Shown here in pieces: positions 55,546 through 64,000 of a stretch of 64,000 bases of DNA; positions within the stretch are counted from its first letter, which is position 1, and every line of letters starts with the position of its first letter. The stretch comes from Gnetum montanum. Taxonomy: Eukaryota > Streptophyta > Gnetopsida > Gnetales > Gnetaceae. The stretch spans positions 149,232 through 213,231 of the forward strand of contig MNCI01008125.1 in NCBI GenBank assembly GCA_015680685.1. Direction: 5' to 3'. A program made the position numbers and the translations under genes. The notes under the pieces were generated by a model that searched no databases, had not been told where the DNA came from, and saw nothing but the letters and a program-made list of their open reading frames with translations.

Positions 55546-58500
55546 GTAACTACAGTCATATTCACTTTCACACTGAGGCGTCGCCTGCTTGCGTTTTCTT
55601 TTGCGCGTTGCTTTTTGTTGTTTATTATTGGTCTTGCTTGCTTGTTCCGATCCTCGATAAGTGCGTTTTTGGTGAAGATTTTCGGCGCAACGCTTTTGAT
55701 TGTTCATTTTCTTTATATTGAAGCACGGAGACAGCTGTCACTGCTGTGTTTATCTGGATTAAGCAACTTGTTGGCTATTTGGACTGAAAGTCTTCGTGAA
55801 AGGATTCATGTGAATGTCAATTTATCATTGCGAATTTGCGATACTGGCGAGGAGAATTTTGTGTTGGATGTTTTGCTTGAATAGTTGGTTAAGTGGTTCT
55901 TTTGATCAAGTATTTTGAACGTCTAAGTTTCGAGGACAGGGCTGGAAGTGACGTACTGGCCATAGTTCACCTTGTCTGTTCCGTGTTATTTGATATCACG
56001 CGCACGGGTAAGACAAAGGTTAATAAAATTAAAGAGCGATTGCCTTTGATGGTGCGCATTAGGAAACTGGAAACTGGGAACTGGGAATTTCTATTAGGAT
56101 GAAAACGAAATGCATCCCTTAGATTGGACAAAGGCTGATATATGTGAGAGTGCTGTAAATAAGTTAGAAATAACTTGAATATATCTCTTTAAAGAAAGGA
56201 AGCATGGAGTATAAGTACAATTTAGTTGTTACTCGGTTAGTCGTAAAGATAATGCAGTTTTTGTGTTGGGATGTACAGGTAAAATTTCAATGGTGTATAA
56301 CTGGATGAAATGGGGATGGAGAATGTTTTCTCTTTATGCGCTGTTTTAAGGTTGCTTCAAATCAAATCTAGGGTAACCAATACCCGGCATTTCATAACAC
56401 AGAGTCTTGACAAGGTTGGGCGGTAGCTTGGAAATAATCATTAGAATATGATTCGCTGTTAAGATTTTAAGCGCATTGCGAGCAAATATGATCTACTCAC
56501 TTTGTAGGGAAAGGAGTTGTCAAAACTTTTTGGTGGATTAAAAGAAAACTGGCTCGGGTGTGGGGGTTTGTTTTACAAGGTTAGAAAGCCGAATGGGATG
56601 CATAACAAAATGAAATTGGACAACTTAGCCTTTTCTTCTTCCCTCTGTCTTGAGGGTGAAAGTCTGATGTTGCGCCTGAAATTTCTGCTGCATTAGAAGG
56701 GTGCAAAATTTCGTAATCCGGACATCAACATTAAATAACATTAAAACGATAACTGAAACAGATTTGGCATCGTCCATCTTTAATAGAAATGTTCAACCGG
56801 ACATTTTACCACAAGACAGAAGGTTGAAATGTTTGTGGTTTCTCACATTTGATAGGATTTAAAGGCTAAGGTGAAAATATCCAGTTCAGTTTTTAACACT
56901 GTTTACACTGAAATTTCATTTCAGACATCAAGTTGTCAATTAAACAAGACATGCTAAGCTCATATTATGTAACACCCCCAAACCTATTTTGGGCTATCAG
57001 GGTATTATTTAAGAAGCAAGACGGACATGCTGCTTAAGAAAATCGAGGATGCCATTAATGAAAGGAGTAATAACAGGACAGTGTGCATCTTTAACATTCA
57101 AAAAGGCAGCTCAAGGATAAAAGCCTCTTGGCTGAAACAGTATCCGAGGGGCAGAAAATGATAGGCACAGAAAGATAAACAATATAGTATCCCCTGGATT
57201 CAGACCTAGCTTGTCCACTACTAGAATTTGCGTAGCATTAACAGTATACAATGTGTTGGTGCAGTAGCCAATGATATAGCCAAAACATGAAACATCTAAA
57301 TAGCAAAAATAGAAATAGCAACTGTATCATAAATAAATAAATGATCTTTCCTAGTGCCCATGAAAATAACCGTCAGAAAATCAAAACAATAACAACAATA
57401 AGCAACAGTAACAATGCATGGGACTTTCTAACACCTGTAAGGCAGAAACGATGCCACTTCAGAATATTGTACCAATTTCAATTTCATCATCGGTAATAGA
57501 AATCCAGTAAGAACGATAACCAGTACAAAATACCATGGCCATCTCAAAATGCACATAACATAATGACAAGTCAAACTATCCAAGAATACTTGTCTGCATA
57601 GCAGCCTGCAGTGAGGACAGGCAAATACAAATACAATACCACAGTACCAACCAAAGGATTCAACTCATACAATAATACCAGAAAGAAATAGTGTAATATC
57701 TACACTCCACAATGTAGTCTAACTCTAGTTCCTACTTCCTAAGCTGATTGTCAACAAAAGCTCTTGGCCCTCCAGCCAGCTCCATCTGAAAATTAAAGAG
57801 AGTCATTTCATCTTGATTAAGTAGGAAATAAACTACTAACACTCTTTGATTGACGCGCAGTTAGAACTATGGAGTTGGGGCCACAACACATAAGTACACA
57901 TCTTGTACAGGCAGGTCAGCATATACACATGCCAAATTGATCGTAACATTGTCATCACCAGCACTAGAACCATCTCTTGTGCCACGACCACTAGAACCAT
58001 CGTATAACCAGAGATTAGCACCCCTTACATAGTGTCATGTGAAATGGTTGACATGTATACTCTTTTTAAAGATTCAGAATGTTGCAAATCCTTGGATCAA
58101 CTATCAGAGACCCAAACCATTGCAAGTCCCCAATCCAACTGTGCCTACAAGGTTTTATTTTAGGTTAAATTAGAAATCCGGTGCCAAAGTTCCAAACCAT
58201 TGAACCCTTAACTTTTGGAGTCCCAAACCCACAGGAGATCCACCGCATGTACTATCTGCCTTCAGCTCAAGATGAGGCTTGAGACGAAAGACTCATTTGC
58301 TCTATCCAACGATGACTCAAGGGTTCCTAGAAAGCAGTTGGCCACACTCTTGGCGCTAGCTCTGCCATAGCATCAACCAACAGTAAATCCAACATCAACA
58401 ACAATGTATCCAGCCATGCATAAACCATCAGTTACATAACTAATCAAATTGGAAAATAGATTACGTAGGCGGTGGGAGTGCCGGTCATACACCATCTCGC

Positions 58501-61500
58501 TGATCACAACCACATCCATCTCAGGCCCAATTTGTAATCAAAACTCAGTTGTACAGGATTGATAAGTCTTCAGAACAGAACTCCAAGTTACAATAGATCA
58601 TGACCTTGGTGCCATAGGAGTGCTACCTTATTGCCAGACAGTTTAATAGAAATAAATGACTGTGACCTCACTACTAGGGGGTTGAGACCTTGTTGCGAGT
58701 TACCAAAATGCAAAAGTACTAGACTGAGTGAGGTGCACTTATTTCAAATTTCGGATTACAAGGGCATCACATGGGTATTGTGAATGAACAAATGTTATGC
58801 ACTGCAGCCATGGTGTTAGGATGTTGTGAGTGCATCAGGGCCTAGAATCAGGCTTGATTGGAGCATCAGTACATTGCAACCAAGCGAACAGCAAAAATGC
58901 CATGCTTGGCAAACAGCAAAAATGCTGACTGCAAGCATGGCATTGGGGTGATGTGACCCCACTGTGACTAGCCAAAAAAAAAAAAAAAAAAAAAAACACT
59001 TTGTCGCCATCCTACCGCCAAGGGGTTGCAACCTATGTTCTTGCAATCTTAGTTGTGTGAGTGCAGAATGAGTTTGGTGCTAGCCTTTAAACTAACCTAA
59101 ATCAAAGTGATGCTGCACTGTGAATAAGGTGCAAATTTGACACAACTTCACTGTGACCCTTGAAGAGCACATGGTTACTGCTTTGTGCTGTAGAAGATGC
59201 AATGACAAGTTTGTGCTTTGCACTGGTGCTGGGATGGCTAGATTGGTCAAAAAATAAGAACAACGTTGAAAATGGAACTAAGGGAAACTTAACACAGAAA
59301 CAAACCCTTGCACTAAAGATAGAGATAGAGTATGTTGCATAATAATAACCATACTAAATTATGATATCTAAACATCACCAAGATAGAGTGTTCCCAGAAC
59401 TAGTACTTCATACTAGAATTGTAATATCCATATGCCAGATTGATATTGAAATCAAATAATGCGTTGAAACTTCAAGTTGATATATTTAAATGAATCTACC
59501 ATGCAAAACATGAGGTCAAAGCACAATCCATATGCATGTAACAAGAAGAACCAATTTGATACCAAGGAGGGGTAGTAGTAAATTTTCTACTTGCCACTAT
59601 TGCTGAAACTCAATTCGACTACAGAAACCCTTACTTTGTGCAGCAAGTGATCCTTGGTAATGATGATGGCAAAACCCTTGCTGAACATCAAACTCTCACC
59701 TACAAGTAATAGATCAGCTAAAATACACAAAGAAACTCAAATGGAAGAGGAGTGATCAATCACTGCTACCACAGATCCCTTGTGCCACCTTCCACCAAGA
59801 CTTGCCACACTCACTGAGCTGCTATGGCATCCTTACATACATTTTCACCCTTCAGTCCAGCAGAGTCTCTCACTCTGGTTTCTCCTAGATGCCAAATATG
59901 AAAAATGAGGTTGGGGTTGGGGGTTTGTATATCTTGGAGGCTTAAGTCTGACAGTTACAACTTCATCAAGCGTTGACATCTTAACTTTTATTAGTGACTT
60001 CCCTAACAGACCAATTATGTGTCCACTTTAATAAGAAAACTAAAACCAGCCTTTTAATCTTTTTAAAAAGGGTACGTAGGGAGCCTAGGGGCACCATGTG
60101 CTGGGAACTCTAACCAGATATAGGTTCTAAACCACTTTAAGGGTTATAACTTAAAAGCCATTACATTGATCACAAATCTGATAGAACCTACGCAAACCCA
60201 ACACTCATCAACACAGATCAAAAGCATACCATTGCTCATTAACATAGATTGAATCATCATGACTATAAATTAACCAACAAGTTAACATCACACATACACA
60301 TTATAACAAACCATGCCTAACGTAGTACCCAATGCATGGTGGCCAATCCACAATTCCATGGTACCTAGCTAGACGGTCCAGCATGGTTAGTGCATATATG
60401 AATTAAGTATAAAAATAATAATCTGAACATATCATTACTATCTAACACATAAACCAGGAATGGATGGACTCAACACAAGGCTTACATCACATCATATCAT
60501 ATAGACCACATTCAATCCACATGCCAAGCAATTAAACAGGGTCATCTAGAATAGGGCTGTTACATGAATAGGTACATTCTTATAAATTTAGAAATGAATA
60601 TGATGATTACAATAGATACAGTAATGCTGGAACCATGAAGTGCAAATTTATTAGTTAAAAATGAACATGAAGCTGTGGTTTCCACTGATACTATTGTGAA
60701 TGTTTTATGTTTCAAATGATACTTCACTTCTTGCAAATAAATGCTATAATATAATTCATTTTTAAAAGTTTATGCTTTTCTATATGTAGGACATTGCGTG
60801 TATTTCTTAGAATTTTCTGTAGCTAGTTTGCAGCATCCAAGTCTGATACAATGAAGAATCTACTTTTTTTTTTTGGGAAGCATAAGGTTTTTAAGAAACT
60901 GTTAGTATAGCTTGGATAGCCAGAAGTTTGATTGTGTTGTGTCTCTTCTTAGATATCCTCCTGTGTCTATTGTTGCAGTGCATCTGTGGTAATGGCCTAT
61001 TTGATGAAAACTGAACGCATATCTCAAGAAGGTTGTATATATTTGTTTTCAATAACTAGACTTTACATACTTATGTGAATCTTTCGAAATGTTTAAACCT
61101 AACACATCTTCCACAATCTAGACTTTTCTGACATTATCTCATGTTAATTATATGTAGATGCCTTGGAATCACTTAGGGACAAAAATGAAATGATTTGCCC
61201 CAACGATGGATTCTTAGAACAGGTTCAAGACTTTAACTATGTTCCTGCTCAATAATGCTTCACATTTTAATGATTTAGATGTTATGTGTTCAATTTGTGT
61301 TTTTAACAGTTGAAGATGTTTGAAGAAATGGACTTTAAAGTCAATCGTGAAAGTTCTATCTACAAAAAATTTAAGCTAAAACTACTTGGTAAGCTGATGC
61401 TATGATGTTCTATTGATAGTTTTTTATATGATTGCTGTCGTTAAATGTACTCTGCATTTTCAAAGAAAAGGTTCGTTATGTTATGAAGTTATTCTATAAG

Positions 61501-63521
61501 GTTATGGATAGTTTTCCAGACGATGTTAATTTGTTTGGATTTTGTAGAATATTTTAACGGGGAAAAATGTAATTTTACTTTTCTTTAATCGATCTTAGTT
61601 ATGCAAGTGGAGATTCTAACCTAAAATTATAAACATTAATATAGTCAGATGGGCCCGTCATTGATTCAGATGCATAACTTCAACAACACTTGCTAAATCT
61701 TATGATCTCCTTTTATTTGAATATTTAAAACTTTGATTTGCAGCATTTGAGAAACGAACGCATTTAGTTATTTCCAACCATACAATGCAGTTAGGTTTGG
61801 TGTGATCTTTGCCTATTCTTGGCAAGGATGCTTTTGGCAGAATTTACGGCACTGGACAAATCAAATGATTTATAACATATGTCATTCTTTGGGCCAGCTT
61901 ATACCCTTGTATTTTTATGAGAATGTGACATGAATAGTTCTAGATAAATATGATTGTGTGTAAAATATTTCTGTAAGCATGCCATTTAAACTCATAAAGT
62001 TGTGAGCTGTAAGCCAGTGAGACAGGTGTAGCAGGAGGCTTGTCAATGTGCAAGTCATAGGTTCAATTCTAAGGATTATACTGATACATGTCCTATCTGA
62101 AGGCATGGTAAAAATATACATTCCGTGATTATGGTGTCAGGTAGATAGCCAACCATAGGAAAATCACTGTTAAATCTTTCACTTATCTCAAGAGGCTAGC
62201 TAGCCTATGAGATAACTTCACCAAGATGATGATGCTTGTGATTGATTTGAGGTGTTAAATCATCTCATATCTGCACTTGCTCATCATTGTAGTTCCTCTA
62301 AATCAATATATTTCCCAGCTCCAGAGAAGGAAATGCAATCTTGGAGCCAAACTAGTGTGGCTGTTTTCATTAGGATTATTGTTTGAGCTGACTTCAGCTT
62401 TTTGGGCGCTTTTTGTGTTTTTACTGTTTTGTTTGAATAACAATGAGGTGTTAGCTTAGTGGTAAGAGTCTTAGCTTGGTAACTCTATGTCATAAGTTCC
62501 TATGACTGGTTTGATAGATTTAGAGGGTTTCAGTAGACACAAGGAAAAAATTTCAGTTTCAGTTTCAGTTTCATAAAAAATGTGAATGTGGGTGTCGTGG
62601 AATAGTTATCTAATTTAAAATACCCAGGGAAGCAGATGCCTCTAAAGAATGTACGTGCTTAATTTTTCTCGGATAGCATCTGGTTCTTGTTTGAGACATA
62701 ATAAAGGATGCTCCGAGAAGGAAAATGCCTATCTATACTAAGAAATTTTTTTCAACATATCTTTTCAAAAAATTGAATCATTGAATGTTATGACATTATT
62801 CTGTGTATTTCATTTAGCCTTAATTTTGTGGGATTCTTCTACTTGATTATAATTAAACTCACAAATGTCTGATGGCTTGAATCTGCATGACAACTCTTTA
62901 TGAAGGGGAGGCATACAGTAGAGGGGAAAAGATTATCAATTCCAAGTTTGCAGCTGATCCGAATCAAAATGCTTCTACACCCATTGATGACTTGGAGAAG
63001 AAATCTGCAGTTTCGGAAACTAGTGAAAACGAGAAGTCTATGATTGTTTATCGTTGCAAAAAATGCAGGAGAATTGTTGCTTCCCAAGGAAATGTACTGT
63101 CTCATTTACCAGGAGAAGGTGAGGCTGCATTTATGTACACAAGTAGAAGCGTGAGTTGGCCTATTCGTGAATCGAAAGAGCCAGAGTGTTCATGCATATT
63201 CATTGAACCATTAAAATGGATGACAACCGGTAAATAGTGCAAAGCTTTAAAATGTATAGAGATGTAGCTGTTTTTGGTTATATTGAATTTTCTTTTAATA
63301 ATCATCAGAGCCACAGTTTATTTTCCCTTACTTTTTTTTGAATAAAAAAAGATCTTTTATTTTCAGTTGAAGAGGGGGTGACTCAAGGTAAGCTCGCTTG
63401 CATGGGATGCCAAGCACGTCTAGGCCATTTCAACTGGTCAGGAATACGGTGCAATTGCGGGGCCTGGGTAACTCCAGCTTTTCAGCTGCACAAGGGTCGT
63501 GTGGATGCTAGTGCAACATAA
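55097..63521 (+). CDS. DUSP12: Dual-specificity protein phosphatase 12-like (YVH1 type), six exons
   Basis: Exons 55097-55545, 60979-61031, 61158-61222, 61310-61388, 62906-63229 and 63367-63521 join in frame to 1125 nt, 374 residues plus stop; all introns are GT-AG. The N-terminal half is a dual-specificity phosphatase: VREGLYIGDIEDAAQVL near the start, general acid Asp112 in PLRDMERENLL, and the signature HCFAGVSRSAS with Cys143 and Arg149, split by intron 1. The C-terminal half has the zinc-binding module of YVH1/DUSP12, with C-x2-C (YRCKKCRR), CSC followed by IFIEPLKWM, C-x2-C (ACMGCQARLG) and CNCG. In yeast and animals YVH1 helps release Mrt4 during 60S ribosome maturation, mainly through the zinc part; the plant role is inferred. 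I chose ATG 55097 because it is the first in-frame ATG; Met12 (MPVLVRE) matches where many family members start. The symbol is by family resemblance. Confidence 0.88.
56968..60564. mobile_element. Putative solo LTR or LTR-ended insert in intron 1
   Basis: The interval starts TGTAACACCCCC and ends GGGCTGTTACA, perfect 7-base inverted ends (TGTAACA/TGTTACA) of LTR type. It is about 3.6 kb with no coding domain and no second LTR seen. Flanking 5-mers (TATTA and TGAAT) do not match, so a target duplication is not supported. A run of 22 A lies near 58975-58996. Its presence would account for most of the intron length. Confidence 0.4.
60979..61031 (+). CDS. DUSP12: Phosphatase exon 2
   Basis: 53 bases, acceptor TTGTTGCAG. 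Completes the signature motif (S-A-S) and encodes VVMAYLMKTERISQE, the helix after the active site. Donor GAAG|GTTGTA. Confidence 0.88.
61158..61222 (+). CDS. DUSP12: Phosphatase exon 3
   Basis: 65 bases, acceptor TATATGTAG. Encodes DALESLRDKNEMICPNDGF and the following LEQ, matching the family's helix and the 'xxPNxGFxxQL' phrase. Donor ACAG|GTTCAA. Confidence 0.87.
61310..61388 (+). CDS. DUSP12: Phosphatase exon 4
   Basis: 79 bases, acceptor TTTTTAACAG. Encodes LKMFEEMDFKVN and YKKFKLKLLG, the last helix of the phosphatase domain. Donor CTTG|GTAAGC. Confidence 0.87.
61990..62095 (+). repeat. tRNA-derived SINE-like head, intron 4 (copy 1)
   Basis: A good polymerase III B-box match, GGTTCAATTCT, lies at 62060-62070, preceded by 'aagccagtgagacaggtg' in A-box position. 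No tRNA cloverleaf closes, so it is more likely a SINE head than a tRNA gene. Confidence 0.35.
62445..62580 (+). repeat. tRNA-derived SINE-like element, intron 4 (copy 2)
   Basis: An A-box-like TTAGCTTAGTGGTAAGAG at 62451-62468 is followed by a tRNA-like text with a diverged B box near 62494 and then a tail with four TTTCAG-type units at 62555-62580. This fits a decayed SINE. Not a functional tRNA gene. Confidence 0.4.
62906..63229 (+). CDS. DUSP12: Phosphatase exon 5
   Basis: 324 bases. The acceptor TTTATGAAG has a weak pyrimidine tract, but it is the nearby AG that keeps frame, giving LGEAYSRGEK across the junction, a phrase expected in plant relatives. It encodes the linker and the first half of the zinc module (YRCKKCRRIV, GEGEAAF, CSCIFIEPLKWM). 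Donor ACCG|GTAAAT. Confidence 0.85.
63367..63521 (+). CDS. DUSP12: Phosphatase exon 6
   Basis: 155 bases, acceptor TTATTTTCAG. Encodes GKLACMGCQARLGHFNW, GIRCNCGAWVTPAFQLHKGR and the end VDAST, stop TAA at 63519-63521. This is the strongest match to the DUSP12/YVH1 C-terminus. Confidence 0.9.
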
Positions 63522-64000
63522 CTTAGAGATTTTGCTTATATATAATCTATAGCTTTTCTCTATAAAATTTGCCAGCATGAATATGTTAATGGTTAAGAGT
63601 TTTAAATTAATTTATAAAATGTAGGAAGAGGATCTGTTTGGATTCCGCCTACCGAAGTTGAGTGGAAAATGAAGCCAAAAGATGTGGAGATATTTTCTAA
63701 TCAAGGAAAATAATATTGATTCTATGTTAATTATACATGTAATATCTGATTTTACTTTTTTGTTAATGAAGGTTTTCTTTTCAGATACACGTCCCTCTGA
63801 ATCAGAAATTACCATATTGATGTATACACACTTATTAAAGTCTTTGCAGAATGAAACTTTTTAATTTTAAGAAAGATGAGATTATCCTATTAATGCCCTA
63901 CTTAATTAGTTCCTACTTAGAGATCAGGCAGTTTTGGAATACCCTGTTATTTTTCAGTCGTAAACTTGTAAAAACCTTTTGAACAAGCGTTATACAAATG
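63522..64000. other. 3' flank of the phosphatase gene, no second gene
   Basis: AT-rich, without a convincing frame; the 3' UTR must lie here. No canonical AATAAA is seen close after the stop; plants often use variants. Confidence 0.5.

Noticed and set aside
55468-56102. Open frames of 60-140 codons in the start of intron 1
   Set aside because: They overlap exon 1 in other frames or lie in the intron, without recognisable protein. The exon junction 55545/60979 explains the locus.
62445-62520. Functional tRNA gene in intron 4
   Set aside because: An A box is present but the B box is degraded and the stems do not close. A SINE is more likely.
1-64000. CRISPR arrays, operons or bacterial features
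   Set aside because: None seen. Regular repeats are minisatellites or LTRs, and introns and retroelements show that this is plant nuclear DNA.

Overview
This window is nuclear DNA from a land plant with a large, repeat-packed genome. The evidence is stacked Ty3/gypsy retrotransposons of the Athila/Tat type, an integrated plant pararetrovirus fragment, and one host gene with GT-AG introns, the first about 5.4 kb long. A gymnosperm or another large-genome plant fits best, but the sequence does not prove the taxon.

Layout. (1) 0.4-6.8 kb is a mosaic of old pieces: a minus-strand gag/protease remnant, a plus-strand reverse-transcriptase (RT) fragment, a cytochrome P450 exon fragment (minus), a long LTR here called LTR-F, a CLC-type chloride-channel fragment (plus), and a second gypsy RT fragment. 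(2) 6.8-9.5 kb is a decayed caulimovirid-like segment on the minus strand, with movement protein, linker and zinc-knuckle coat-protein region. (3) 11.6-14.9 kb is a decayed minus-strand Athila-like pol (element H). (4) 15.0-31.5 kb is a nest: the 3' part of element C (minus), split by element B (minus, 16396-29724). B has two LTRs, a tRNA-Asp-type primer site and near-matching 5-bp target duplications. (5) 31.5-34.4 kb holds a diverged LTR-F and a long broken ORF of unknown function, both minus. (6) 34.4-53.9 kb is a second nest: element D (plus), split by element A (plus, 34571-44531, with a 623-base N gap) and again at about 49.0-52.65 kb by a block containing a GC-richer gene-like stretch and another LTR-F copy. 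(7) 54.0-63.5 kb is the only convincing intact host gene, a six-exon DUSP12/YVH1-type dual-specificity phosphatase of 374 residues.

How the parts relate. A, B, C and D are one family by LTR ends (TGATGA...TCATCA) and conserved 3' regions. A and B also share the Asp-tRNA primer site, and A, B and D share pol sequence; A carries the FMDDF RT motif. B and D carry an extra module between integrase and the 3' LTR: a TATA box in LTR-like sequence, a leader exon of about 150 nt ending at a matching splice donor, an intron of about 300-350 bp, and a long ORF with a globular N-terminal half and a coiled-coil C-terminal half. This module is the most promising new system here. Pol frames are broken mainly by stops that C-to-T or G-to-A changes would explain, so these copies are probably silent and methylated.

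Many coordinates of decayed elements are approximate. Homology calls come from reading translations by eye; no search was run.
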